Shown piece after piece: positions 1 to 7,558 of a DNA stretch of 64,000 nucleotides. Source of the DNA: Paenibacillus sp. FSL H8-0079 (lineage in GTDB: Bacteria > Bacillota > Bacilli > Paenibacillales > Paenibacillaceae); NCBI RefSeq assembly GCF_037991315.1, contig NZ_CP150300.1, forward strand, positions 372,001 through 436,000. Direction: 5' to 3'. The notes under the pieces are model-generated. The model had not been told where the DNA came from and made no database searches. It saw only the letters and a list, made by a program, of their open reading frames with translations. Both the position numbers and the translations under genes were made by a program. How positions within the stretch are numbered: position 1 is the first letter of the stretch; each line of letters starts with the position of its first letter.

Positions 1-449
1 CTGATCTGACGGTAACTGCTTTCTTGAGCGACGGTAGCGAGCGTGATGTTACGGACAAAGCTGAATGGAAAACGAACAGCTACAAAGTAGCTCAAGTGAC
101 CAAAGGTAAAGTCAAAGCTACAGGTTCTGGTAAAGCCAAAATTACTGCAAAATACGGTAGCAAGTCTGTCACCATTGCTGTAGATGTAGATACACTGAAA
201 TATTTGCAGACAGATAAAGTGACGTTGACCATGAAACCTGGTGAAAAGGTAACTGTAGCTGCTACTGCAACGTATGCCGATGGCAGTGAAGCCAATGTAT
301 CCAAACCGGCTCTCTGGAAATCTTCCCGTATTGCAACAGCATCGGTGAAAGATGGAATCATTCAGGCGAACGGCAAAGGTAAAGCAACGGTTACAGTAAC
401 ATTTGCAGGTGTGAAAACCAAAGTAACGGTAGTGGTTGAAGCGAAGTAA
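1..449 (+). CDS. C-terminal part of an Ig-like (BIG_2) repeat protein, 5' truncated
   Basis: The frame is open from base 3 to a TAA at 447-449, so the gene starts outside the window. The visible ~148 residues hold two consecutive bacterial Ig-like repeats of about 75 residues, each with the pattern 'DGS..DVT/NVS...W.S/T...VA.V..G.V.A.GKGKA.ITV'. Such repeats form beta-sandwich spacers in secreted or cell-surface proteins. The end 'VTVVVEAK' is the normal last strand of such a domain. A terminator follows, so this is the natural 3' end. The function of the missing N-terminal part cannot be read here. Confidence 0.85.
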   Translation, partial: DLTVTAFLSDGSERDVTDKAEWKTNSYKVAQVTKGKVKATGSGKAKITAKYGSKSVTIAVDVDTLKYLQTDKVTLTMKPGEKVTVAATATYADGSEANVSKPALWKSSRIATASVKDGIIQANGKGKATVTVTFAGVKTKVTVVVEAK

Positions 450-492
450 TGGGTTATTCCAATATGAGCTTGAAACGCGGAATATAATAAAG

Positions 493-533
493 CGGTGATG
501 CCCAGCTTAATAGCGGGTATCACCGTTTTTTTT
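493..533 (+). terminator. Rho-independent terminator after the Ig-like gene
   Basis: The arms CGGTGATGCCC and GGGTATCACCG pair almost perfectly and are followed by eight T. It lies between convergent genes and may also serve the chromate operon on the minus strand, where the T-tract is poorer. Confidence 0.85.
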
Positions 534-636
534 GTATATAATCTAAAGTAAAAAAAGAAACGTCCTAAACCCCTGCATACACCCATTGCAGATGTATAAC
601 CAAGTGATTCTGTGACGTTCCTTGTATGTTCTATAA

Positions 637-1182
637 CTACATCGTATGAGACAGTACCAGTGCACCATACGCAAAAGCGATTACGATCAGAATGGCTGGA
701 TGCAGCTTGGTCTTGGTCATGACCCAGAGCGAGATGCCTGCAATGATCAACGTCTGCCAGATGCCGATGGAATCGGTGGATAGCTGACCGAATTCCCATG
801 TGAGCAGAATCATGAGCACAGCGATAACAGGCTGCACAAGCAACGTCATACCTTTGACTTTTGGTGACGTGCGATGTTTGTTTAATAAACGAAGTAATAA
901 AATTAATGCGGTTGCGGAAGGTACGATTGTGGCAAAGCTTGCGATAAATGCCCCAAACCAGCCTGCTACGTGATATCCGACGAATGCAGCAATTTTGGTT
1001 GCAATCGGACCGGGAAGGGCGTTACCAATCGCCAGTACATCACCGAATTGCTCTGTGGTTATCCATTGGTAGTGGTTCACAATCTCTTCCTGCATTAGCG
1101 GAATGGAAGCTGGACCGCCCCCATATCCCAAGATGTTTGCTACGAAAAATCCCCAAAATAATTCCCACCAGGTCTGGAGCAT
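637..1182 (-). CDS. ywrA: chromate transporter, short-chain subunit (second half)
   Basis: This 181-residue membrane protein belongs to the CHR family of chromate efflux transporters. Near the N terminus it carries the family signature GYGGGPASIPLMQEE, followed by the 'GNALPGPIATKIAAFVGY' segment. Full-length CHR proteins are about 400 residues with two homologous halves; here each half is a separate gene, as in Bacillus subtilis ywrA/ywrB (Chr3C/Chr3N). Its start lies 2 bp after the stop of the first half, so the two are co-transcribed and probably translationally coupled. The two halves are expected to form a heterodimer in the cytoplasmic membrane. Substrate assignment is by family only; sulfate or another oxyanion is possible. 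Confidence 0.85.
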   Translation of the reverse strand: MLQTWWELFWGFFVANILGYGGGPASIPLMQEEIVNHYQWITTEQFGDVLAIGNALPGPIATKIAAFVGYHVAGWFGAFIASFATIVPSATALILLLRLLNKHRTSPKVKGMTLLVQPVIAVLMILLTWEFGQLSTDSIGIWQTLIIAGISLWVMTKTKLHPAILIVIAFAYGALVLSHTM

Positions 1183-1184
1183 CC

Positions 1185-1772
1185 TTAGGACACCCCCTTA
1201 TCGGACTCGCCTTTGGACTTGAAGCGCTGAACCAGATCCAGATGGAAGACACCATATCCCAGGAAAACCGCGATCACAATCCCCGGATGGATATCCAGCA
1301 GCTGCAATAGTACAAAGGCAATCACGCCGAATAGGGCGGCAAAAACTTTGCCGAGTCCCTTCCAGGCTTTCATGGCGAATTCATAAGCCATCATGCCCAG
1401 CATGACAAAAATGACCGGCCGCACGGCGGCTACCATGCCTGCGACCACTTTCGACTCGCGCAGGGCGTACATGGAACCGAGCAGCGCAATAATGGCAATG
1501 CTTGTCGGCAAAATATGAGCGAGTACGGACACAATCGCGCCCAGCACACCTTTGGTTTTATAACCGAGATATGCGGCCATCTTGGTCGCGATGGGACCCG
1601 GCAGGGCATTGGCGATAGCCAAAATCTCGCCGAACTCCTCATCACTGACCCATTTATAACGCGTAACGGCTTCATAACGGATTAACGGGATCACCGAAGG
1701 GCCACCGCCGTATCCGAGAATTCCGGTTCGTACCATTCCGATGACGAGACCGTTGTAATCTTTCCAACCCAT
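1185..1772 (-). CDS. ywrB: chromate transporter, short-chain subunit (first half)
   Basis: The 195-residue membrane protein has the CHR signature GYGGGPSVIPLIRYEAV at about residues 20-36 and the conserved 'ANALPGPIATKMAAYLGYKTKG' segment. It is the paralogous partner of the following 181-residue half. An AGGAGG motif precedes the ATG. It sits between an Lrp-type regulator and its partner, which matches the B. subtilis order ywrC-ywrB-ywrA. The family exports chromate from the cytoplasm by proton-coupled transport. Nothing looks truncated. Confidence 0.85.
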   Translation of the reverse strand: MGWKDYNGLVIGMVRTGILGYGGGPSVIPLIRYEAVTRYKWVSDEEFGEILAIANALPGPIATKMAAYLGYKTKGVLGAIVSVLAHILPTSIAIIALLGSMYALRESKVVAGMVAAVRPVIFVMLGMMAYEFAMKAWKGLGKVFAALFGVIAFVLLQLLDIHPGIVIAVFLGYGVFHLDLVQRFKSKGESDKGVS

Positions 1773-1784
1773 GCTGATTTCCTC

Positions 1785-2279
1785 CTAGAGTCTCATGCCC
1801 ATCCGGCTTTTATAGCGTTTCAACAATAGCTGTGATTCCACTTTGACGATACCCGGCATCTTATAGAGTTTCTCCAGCAAGAACTGCTCCATCTCTTCCA
1901 TATCCGCAAAAATACCGTGCATGTGTAGAGTACTCGGGCCTGTCATATGATAAAGGCTGGTGACGGCCGGTTCTTCGTCCAGTTTCTCAGCCACTTCATC
2001 CAGGAAGGGCGGTTCGACATCCACATTGAAAAAGGCCGAGACCTGAAGCCCAACCTTGCCAGGGTTAATGACTACGGTGAAGCGTTCGATGATTCCTTTT
2101 TCAGATAACGCATTAATGCGTGCCTGAACAGCTACACGTGATAACCCGATCTGTGTACCCAAATCCGTATAGGATATTCGGCTGTTGTGGTGAAGCGCGG
2201 CGATGATTTTGCGATCCATCTCGTCCAGATTGTACATTTGAGGAATTTCTCCACCCTTGGAGGAGCGTTTCTCTGACAT
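1785..2279 (-). CDS. ywrC: Lrp/AsnC-family regulator of the chromate operon
   Basis: About 164 residues. An N-terminal winged helix-turn-helix ('[41 protein letters not shown]', written here only as its range, about 18-58) is followed by an alpha/beta RAM/AsnC effector domain to the end. The ATG at 2277-2279 is preferred over the one at 2286-2288 because AAAGGA lies 8 bases before it, while the upstream ATG overlaps that motif. The gene is first in the operon with the two chromate transporter halves, as for YwrC (ChrS) in B. subtilis, where it represses the transporter genes. A dyad 53 bp upstream is a candidate operator. Confidence 0.85.
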   Translation of the reverse strand: MSEKRSSKGGEIPQMYNLDEMDRKIIAALHHNSRISYTDLGTQIGLSRVAVQARINALSEKGIIERFTVVINPGKVGLQVSAFFNVDVEPPFLDEVAEKLDEEPAVTSLYHMTGPSTLHMHGIFADMEEMEQFLLEKLYKMPGIVKVESQLLLKRYKSRMGMRL

Positions 2280-2331
2280 GTTGACCATCCTTTTCTCTCG
2301 CTATATGAAATGAACATTGAGATTTTACTAA

Positions 2332-2348
2332 ACATACAATGTGTATGT
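2332..2348 (-). promoter_or_regulatory. 7-3-7 inverted repeat upstream of ywrC, candidate operator
   Basis: ACATACA-ATG-TGTATGT is a perfect dyad lying 53 bp before the ywrC start. Lrp-family proteins bind short dyads of about this size in their own promoters, so autoregulation is a reasonable inference; no binding data are available. Confidence 0.45.
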
Positions 2349-2446
2349 GGCATTCATATTTTAATGACGAATCGTAATTGAAGTCAATCTATTTATCATG
2401 ATTATTGAATTTAACTGATTTTATGCTTTCATTTTGTTGTTTTGAC

Positions 2447-2494
2447 CAATCAAAAAAATAAAAAGGCCACTCGCGCAGTCCAATAGCGAGCAGC
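2447..2494 (-). terminator. terminator after nreB
   Basis: On the minus strand the arms GCTGCTCGC and GCGAGTGGC pair over 9 bp (two G-T) around an 11-base loop and are followed by a T-rich tract. It ends the nreA-nreC-nreB transcript. Confidence 0.65.
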
Positions 2495-2550
2495 TGTTAA
2501 ATAATAGATAGCTTAATTGTAGCGCAAAGCACGATAAGAAGCATGTCCGG

Positions 2551-3666
2551 TTATCCCTGTGCTGTCTTGGGCAGCAAAAGGGTAACGGTTGTGCCTTCGC
2601 CAGGATCGGAAGAAACTCTCAATGTTCCACCTGCACCACGAGCACGCTCTTCCATGCTGAACAATCCAACGCCATTGCCAGCGGTTGCTTCGCTGAATCC
2701 AGCCCCTTGGTCTTCAATAATAACCATCGTCATGTCCTCAGCATCTTCTACCGTAACACGTGCCTCGGCAACATCGGCATACTTCGCGACATTCGTTAAG
2801 GCTTCCTGAATAATTCGGTATATGGCAATCTCCCGGTTCATCTCCAGTCGCTTGCGCAAATTACATTCCAGATCGATTTCGATCCCGTAGTGACGGGTGT
2901 AATTCTCGATATAGGTCCGAATCGCCGGAACAACACCAAGGTCATCCAGAACGGATGGTCTCAGCTCCCATGCCATACCGCGTACATCTTCCATAATGCC
3001 CGTGACCTGTTTACGAAGTGCTTCAACCCCGGGGTGAGGCTGGTCTGCCAGCAGGCGATCCATCTGAATCACCAGAGAGAAGAGACTCTGTCCAATCCCG
3101 TCATGCAGTTCACGCGAGATCCGGCGTCGTTCCTCTTCCTGAATATTCATCACTTGGGACATCATCTTTTGCAATTCGGCTTCGACGGATTTCAGCTTGG
3201 TGACCTCGCTACGTACAGCCAGGTATTGATATGGCTCCCCGTCGTTATCAAGGAAAGGCACGATGGTGGTGTTGACCCAATAATGACTGCCATCTCTGGC
3301 ACGATTGAGAATTTCCCCGTTCCATACCTTACCTGAGGATATCGTGTCCCACAGGTTTTTCATAAAGCTTTTGCCATGGTATCCGGAATTAATGATTCGA
3401 TGATCCTTACCGATCAGTTCCTCGCGCTCATACTGTGAGATTTCACAGAATTTATCATTCACATACTGGATTTTCCCCTTGCGGTCTGTCAGGGCTACAA
3501 TGGAGGATTCATCCAAGGCAAATTTCAGATCACTCAGTTGATGCAGGGAACCCTTCAGCCTGCTGCGAAATTCATTATCCGTAATGTGATTATCTATTTC
3601 GTTCAGCAGGAGGCGTACGGGCTGGTCTGCGAGTCCACTTAGTCTGTTCTTGCGTGCACTACTCAA
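2551..3666 (-). CDS. nreB: PAS-domain sensor histidine kinase, NreB-like
   Basis: A soluble 371-residue kinase. A PAS domain covers about residues 45-165, a coiled linker follows, and the HisKA_3 dimerisation domain has the phospho-acceptor His188 in 'RELHDGIGQSL'. The HATPase_c domain closes the protein with 'EALTNVAKYA', 'EDQGAGF' and 'GVGLFSMEERA'. The start is TTG and overlaps the nreC stop by 8 nt, so translation is coupled. The partner set (GAF protein NreA, regulator NreC) points to nitrate/oxygen sensing. Oddly, the PAS domain has a single cysteine (Cys74), so it cannot carry the four-Cys iron-sulfur cluster of Staphylococcus NreB. Confidence 0.8.
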   Translation of the reverse strand: MSSARKNRLSGLADQPVRLLLNEIDNHITDNEFRSRLKGSLHQLSDLKFALDESSIVALTDRKGKIQYVNDKFCEISQYEREELIGKDHRIINSGYHGKSFMKNLWDTISSGKVWNGEILNRARDGSHYWVNTTIVPFLDNDGEPYQYLAVRSEVTKLKSVEAELQKMMSQVMNIQEEERRRISRELHDGIGQSLFSLVIQMDRLLADQPHPGVEALRKQVTGIMEDVRGMAWELRPSVLDDLGVVPAIRTYIENYTRHYGIEIDLECNLRKRLEMNREIAIYRIIQEALTNVAKYADVAEARVTVEDAEDMTMVIIEDQGAGFSEATAGNGVGLFSMEERARGAGGTLRVSSDPGEGTTVTLLLPKTAQG

Positions 3667-4309
3667 AGTTCAGCAACCCCTTTTTCATGGCGAACTTCAC
3701 CAGTTCCGGTCGTGTACGCAGGCCAAGCTTCTCCATCAGATTGCTTTTGTGGGATTCGACCGTTTTGACACTGATGATCAGATGTTCGGCGATTTCCTTG
3801 TTGGCGTATCCCTTCGCAATCCAGGACAAAATCTCTTTCTCCCGCTCGGATAACGTGTCATACGGTCCGGCGTTTTCCTGTTTGGCTTTGTCCAGGTATT
3901 CGCTCATTAGCCGTTTGGTTGCACTTGGGTACAGATAGGCGCTACCCTCTGCTACGGAACGAATCGCGGCAAGCAATTCTTCATGCGGCGCACTTTTGAG
4001 TATATATCCGGATGCTCCCGCGTGGATGGCGCGGAACAGATATTCTTCATCATCATGCATGGTTAGAATCAGGATCGCGAGATCCGGCATTAATTTTTTT
4101 AATTCAGCTGTAGCGGTCAGACCGTCTTTGCCCGGTGGCATGCTGAAATCCATCAAGACGACATCTGGCTTCAATTCTTGAGCCTTGGCAATGGCTTCAT
4201 CGCCATCTGCGGCATCTCCAACGATATGTATATCATTCTTTCCTTCGAGTAAGGCGATCAGCCCGGAGCGCACGACAACATGGTCGTCTACAACTAATAG
4301 TTGAATCAC
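3659..4309 (-). CDS. nreC: NarL/FixJ-family response regulator, NreC-like
   Basis: 216 residues: receiver domain with the acidic pair 'VVDDH' at 7-10 and phospho-acceptor Asp54 in 'VLMDFSMPP', then a LuxR-type HTH ('LSEREKEILSWIAKGYANKEIAEHL') at about 150-210. GTG at 4307-4309 is the chosen start because AGGGGG lies 7 bases upstream and the receiver fold begins right there; a longer open frame upstream has no such support. It overlaps the kinase gene and follows nreA. In Staphylococcus, NreC activates nitrate and nitrite reductase genes; no such genes are in this window, so targets lie elsewhere. Confidence 0.85.
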   Translation of the reverse strand: MIQLLVVDDHVVVRSGLIALLEGKNDIHIVGDAADGDEAIAKAQELKPDVVLMDFSMPPGKDGLTATAELKKLMPDLAILILTMHDDEEYLFRAIHAGASGYILKSAPHEELLAAIRSVAEGSAYLYPSATKRLMSEYLDKAKQENAGPYDTLSEREKEILSWIAKGYANKEIAEHLIISVKTVESHKSNLMEKLGLRTRPELVKFAMKKGLLNFE

Positions 4310-4418
4310 ATCATTTCCCCCTGTCCGCTTCCTCAGTTCTATCTCTATCATAACAAAAAAAGAAGCAATCCAGAGCTTTAATCTCCGAATAGCTTCTCTC
4401 ACTTTCTAGTTCAAACTT

Positions 4419-4850
4419 TTATCCAAACACCTTCGGCTGAAGATGTAGAGCGACTTGCTCAGTCTGCCGGACCATGTCCGGTGAGAAGGTGCAAGGCAGT
4501 CTGCTGCCAACGAGCAACACGGCGCCAGGCACGCTTCCTTCCTGGAACACAGGTACCGCTATGGCACTTACCAGCCGCTCAGCAAGCATTAATGGGCAAC
4601 GACCGGGTGTATGCTCCCCGGTGGATTGTGCATCAGATCGGGCTGGGCGTCCAGTCCGAAGGGCTGTGCCTACCAGATCTTGTCCGGGACGCATTTCCAT
4701 GCGTTTTACTCGTTCATTACTAGCCCCAGAAGTATACTTCCAGCGTAGCATCGTCCCGTTCAGACAGGCAAGTCCGCAGAAGTCGCTGGATGTGTTCAGG
4801 CGCAGGCCGTCGATCATCTCCTGAATGCCAGATGGCAGTTCATCATGCAT
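4419..4850 (-). CDS. nreA: GAF-domain nitrate sensor NreA
   Basis: A 143-residue single GAF domain resembling NreA of Staphylococcus, which binds nitrate and restrains the kinase NreB when nitrate is absent. Telling features are 'MLRWKYTSGASNERVKRMEMRPGQDLVGTALRTGRP' (residues about 34-69), which corresponds to the conserved RWKY...NER.KR stretch, and the closing 'AIAVPVFQEGSVPGAVLLVGSR' strands. It is the first gene of a three-gene unit, here in the order A-C-B rather than A-B-C. It is transcribed away from fnr, so nitrate and redox sensing share one intergenic region. Confidence 0.75.
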   Translation of the reverse strand: MHDELPSGIQEMIDGLRLNTSSDFCGLACLNGTMLRWKYTSGASNERVKRMEMRPGQDLVGTALRTGRPARSDAQSTGEHTPGRCPLMLAERLVSAIAVPVFQEGSVPGAVLLVGSRLPCTFSPDMVRQTEQVALHLQPKVFG

Positions 4851-4873
4851 GAGAGGACACTTCCTTTTTCGGA

Positions 4874-4889
4874 ATTATAACGTACGTTA
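4874..4889 (-). promoter_or_regulatory. nreA promoter: -10 box with adjacent 12-bp palindrome
   Basis: On the minus strand a perfect TATAAT (plus 4874-4879) lies 24 bp before the nreA start, with no good -35 box at 17 bp. The perfect palindrome TAACGTACGTTA (4878-4889) overlaps its upstream edge. A weak -35 plus a dyad suggests a regulated promoter; the binding protein is unknown. The remainder of 4890-5102 shows nothing I can assign. Confidence 0.45.
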
Positions 4890-5102
4890 CGTGTAATTAT
4901 TATCATTAACCTTTGAACCGGATCATCTTAAAGTAAGGGTATTACGATGTTAGTTCTATTGTAGACCCTTTCTCGTACATTGTAATTCAGGGAAAACCCC
5001 TATTTCCGTTCTATAATTTACTGAACCTGGGCATAGGGGAGCTTTTGAATCAGGTACACCAAGGGATTGGAGAAATGCAAAGGATGAGGCATATCGGTGA
5101 AA

Positions 5103-5146
5103 TGTGACTTTTCTCACAGCAAATTCAGGGAGTTTCTCGTTAATGA
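5103..5146 (+). promoter_or_regulatory. FNR box and class II-type promoter of fnr
   Basis: TGTGACTTTTCTCACA (5103-5118) matches the FNR/CRP dyad TGTGA-N6-TCACA exactly. A -10-like TAATGA stands at 5141-5146. If transcription starts near 5152 the dyad is centred at -41.5, the standard position for activation by FNR. The site is 109 bp before the fnr start, so autoactivation is likely; the start site is inferred. Confidence 0.75.
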
Positions 5147-5226
5147 TCAGGTAATCCCCCGATAACCCTGAAGCTACTTTCGCGATATGATGTATACATA
5201 AGGAATCACCGAGGGGGACGAAGGGT

Positions 5227-6003
5227 ATGGGTACAGTATTTGTAGAAAGAACAACCCAAAGAACAGAGCAGAAACAAACGGAGGCGGGCAAAATGACACG
5301 AGAAACAGGCGGAATCCTTTCGTTCGTTACACCTGAGCAATGGGACCTGATTGAAGCGAAAATGCAGCCCAAACGGGTGAAGTCGGGGTATAGTCTCTTT
5401 CTTGAAGGCGATGAAGCCGGATATCTGTACTACATTCGTTCGGGACGAGTGAAAATGACCAAGTCGACGGAGGATGGCAAGGAAATTATTTTATCCATTC
5501 AACAAAGCGGCGATCTCATCGGTGAATTCGGCGGCATCGGCGGATTGAATCATAGCTACAGTGCAGAGATGGCGGAAAAAGGGGAACTGGCCATTATCTC
5601 GCTCAGCGATCTGGAAAGTATACTCAGCAAACATGGCGACCTTGCCTTGAAATTTTTGCAATGGATGGCACTGTCGCAGCGGATCACCCAGTCGAGATTC
5701 CGTGATTTGCTGCTTTACGGCAAGGCGGGTGCACTCGCTTCGACTCTGATCCGTGCCAGCAACTCGTATGGGAAGATTACACCGGATGGTATTGTGCTAG
5801 ACATGAAGCTGAACCATACCGAGCTTGCCGAGATGATTGGAGCTACCCGGGAGAGTGTAACGCGGATGCTGGGGGCATGGAAGGAACAAGGTACGCTGGA
5901 TATGATGGACGGCAAACTGATGATTCGGGATCTGGCAGCCTTGCGCTGCATGTGCGGATGTCCGACATTCCCAAGCTGCCCGGCAGAGCTGTGCCGGTTG
6001 TAA
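5227..6003 (+). CDS. fnr: Crp/Fnr-family regulator with C-terminal cysteine cluster
   Basis: 258 residues: cyclic-nucleotide-binding-like beta barrel (about 30-140), long dimer helix, then a Crp-type HTH ('LNHTELAEMIGATRESVTRML') at about 190-225. The end carries five cysteines, Cys241, 243, 245, 251 and 256. Bacillus-type Fnr proteins bind their oxygen-labile [4Fe-4S] cluster through C-terminal cysteines, unlike E. coli FNR; the spacing here is not the B. subtilis CX2CX4C, so cluster binding is inferred. AGGGGG precedes the ATG by 9 bases. Divergent from nreACB, and probably the anaerobic switch of this locus. Confidence 0.82.
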   Translation: MGTVFVERTTQRTEQKQTEAGKMTRETGGILSFVTPEQWDLIEAKMQPKRVKSGYSLFLEGDEAGYLYYIRSGRVKMTKSTEDGKEIILSIQQSGDLIGEFGGIGGLNHSYSAEMAEKGELAIISLSDLESILSKHGDLALKFLQWMALSQRITQSRFRDLLLYGKAGALASTLIRASNSYGKITPDGIVLDMKLNHTELAEMIGATRESVTRMLGAWKEQGTLDMMDGKLMIRDLAALRCMCGCPTFPSCPAELCRL

Positions 6004-6070
6004 CATAGCTTGTTCCGAGGCTTCACCTCCATTGGCGATTGGGGTCGTTACGGAGAAAAAGAAAGAAACG

Positions 6071-6106
6071 AAAAGCTGGCGTCCCATATGTGGGAGTCAG
6101 CTTTTT
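6071..6106. terminator. bidirectional terminator between fnr and the acetyltransferase
   Basis: A long hairpin AAAAGCTGGCGTCCCA/TGGGAGTCAGCTTTTT with A and T tracts on both sides. It overlaps the stop codon of the convergent acetyltransferase gene. Confidence 0.85.
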
Positions 6107-6654
6107 GCGTTTCCATGAAATTGTTCATTAGTATATTCTCTGGCGAGAATCGAATAGAGCACCGAGTCATGAAAGGAACCTTTGTAGAACCAATGCTCTC
6201 GCATTAGACCTTCACGCTGCATACCAATCTTCTTCATAACGTTCTCCGAAGCCGTGTTGTGCGGACGACATTTGGCGTAAATGCGGTGAATGCCAAGTTC
6301 GTTGAAACCGAAACCCAGTAAAGCGCGGGCTGCTTCGTCGGCATAACCTTTCCCCTGGTAAGCAGGGTTGAGGACGTAACCGATCTCTGCATTGGTTTTC
6401 TCCATAACGTGAATGCCCACTCCGCCAAGGAGAGAGTCGTCACTTTTTAAACATATCGCAAGTTCAAAGCCTTCTCGTGGTTGTGCCTGCTGTGTGTCCA
6501 ACACAAACTGCACGTATGCCCGTGTATCCTCTTCCGTATTCGGTCCCCATGCTGTATGCTGTGTAACTTCCGTCATGGAGGTATAGGCATGAATCCTCTC
6601 CCAGTCGGTCTCCCGAATCTCCCGGATAATCAGTCTGTCGGTCTCCAATTGCAT
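6097..6654 (-). CDS. GNAT N-acetyltransferase, RimJ/RimL type
   Basis: 185 residues with the full RimJ/RimL-like acetyltransferase fold: 'LETDRLIIREIRETDW' at the start, the beta4 strand 'AEIGYVLNPAYQGKGYADEAARALL' with the acetyl-CoA pyrophosphate loop QGKGYA (about 105-110), and 'NTASENVMKKIGMQREGLMREH' near the end. These enzymes acetylate the alpha-amino group of ribosomal proteins or small-molecule amines; the substrate cannot be told from sequence. It is monocistronic and faces fnr. Confidence 0.85.
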   Translation of the reverse strand: MQLETDRLIIREIRETDWERIHAYTSMTEVTQHTAWGPNTEEDTRAYVQFVLDTQQAQPREGFELAICLKSDDSLLGGVGIHVMEKTNAEIGYVLNPAYQGKGYADEAARALLGFGFNELGIHRIYAKCRPHNTASENVMKKIGMQREGLMREHWFYKGSFHDSVLYSILAREYTNEQFHGNAKS

Positions 6655-6778
6655 CGTTGTTCACTCCTTCACGTTTGAATAACTTTAATGTACATTGTAC
6701 AACAAAAATAGCCCACAACAGATTCAACGAATGAATCGGTTATGAGCCATGATGTAGATCTATGATGTATGTCGAATG

Positions 6779-6934
6779 CTATTGTGGTTGTTTACATTGA
6801 ACTGCGGGATACGTATATGCCAGCTTGCGAATAATTTCCTTTTGCCATTTCGTATCACCCAGATTGGTTGCCAGGTTCAGAAGATCCAAGTAATCGTCAA
6901 GCTGCAGGTCAGCCTTTTGCAGAGGTGTATTCAT
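6779..6934 (-). CDS. 51-residue protein under a Fur box
   Basis: A short gene missed by length cut-offs. The product is acidic-to-neutral and helical: it begins MNTPLQKADLQLDDYLDLL and ends AYTYPAVQCKQPQ. The middle 'LATNLGDTKWQKEIIRKL' faintly recalls the short IDEAL motif, but I do not claim membership. AAAGGGG stands about 12 bases before the ATG. The promoter (-35 TTGCAT, 17 bp, -10 GATAAT) has a perfect Fur operator over its -10 box, so the gene should be expressed when iron is scarce. B. subtilis has small Fur-regulated proteins (FbpA, B, C); no clear sequence match to those was recognised. Confidence 0.6.
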   Translation of the reverse strand: MNTPLQKADLQLDDYLDLLNLATNLGDTKWQKEIIRKLAYTYPAVQCKQPQ

Positions 6935-7010
6935 TCGATGTTCGTTCCCCTTTATCTATAAAATCGTAAAATCATATGCAGTAGACAGGTACATAGAGAC
7001 AAGTTCAAGA

Positions 7011-7048
7011 ATGATAATCATTATCATAGTTATATACTTATTATGCAA
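7011..7048 (-). promoter_or_regulatory. Fur box overlapping a sigma-A promoter
   Basis: TGATAATCATTATCA (7012-7026) matches the 7-1-7 Bacillus Fur consensus TGATAATNATTATCA without mismatch. Reading leftward, TTGCAT (plus 7043-7048) and GATAAT (plus 7020-7025) are 17 bp apart, so the operator covers the -10 box of the promoter that serves the 51-residue gene at 6779-6934. Confidence 0.85.
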
Positions 7049-7087
7049 TGAACGATGGCAAAATGCAATCCCAAGTCCGTAATGAAT

Positions 7088-7381
7088 TCAACTTTTTTCT
7101 GAAAATAGGCTCATCCACAGCACATAGGGGATATATACACCCAGATAAGCAGCCGGATACAGGAACCAGCCATTCAGCAGGAAATGGTGAATCTCGGTGG
7201 TGAATGTGGTCATATGGGCATTCGTCGCATACACATCGCCAGCGATGACCGTTGCCGCACTATAAAAGCAGAGCAGTGCAACAATATGAAACAGTCGCGT
7301 AACCATCCGAGAACGAAGTGCAACATAAGCCATAATCAGTGGCACAATTAACAAAGGTATTAAAAATATAAGCTTCGTCAT
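7088..7381 (-). CDS. small membrane protein, unknown function
   Basis: 97 residues with about three membrane segments: residues 4-22 ('LIFLIPLLIVPLIMAYVAL'), 30-50 and 70-92. AAGGAG lies upstream of the ATG, a little far away (13 bases). It has no motif I can connect to a family. It is transcribed towards the Fur-box gene but the Fur promoter lies in between, so the two are probably separate units. It is divergent from the secreted OB-fold protein gene. Confidence 0.6.
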   Translation of the reverse strand: MTKLIFLIPLLIVPLIMAYVALRSRMVTRLFHIVALLCFYSAATVIAGDVYATNAHMTTFTTEIHHFLLNGWFLYPAAYLGVYIPYVLWMSLFSEKS

Positions 7382-7558
7382 AATCTATCATCTACTCCTT
7401 CGACATATGTAAGGTATGATCATCATTATGGGCAAATAGACTCAACTTCTAAACTTTTTCATAAATTTTACAAAAAGAAAGAGGAATTCAGCATATGAAC
7501 AATTAAATTAAAGGAGGATAACCCATTATCAGGTAATTTGGAGGAGGAGAAAGGGAAT

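Noticed and set aside
3429..3445. TGTGAGATTTCACA inside nreB as a second FNR site
   Set aside because: The spacer is 4 instead of 6 bases and it lies within coding sequence.
4956..5372. Open minus-strand frame of 138 codons across the nreA-fnr gap
   Set aside because: It overlaps the fnr start and its FNR promoter, has no ribosome site and its composition is not protein-like.
7417..7431. Second Fur-like site (TGATCATCATTATGG) before the secreted OB-fold gene
   Set aside because: Three mismatches to the 15-base consensus and no promoter overlap; too weak to call.
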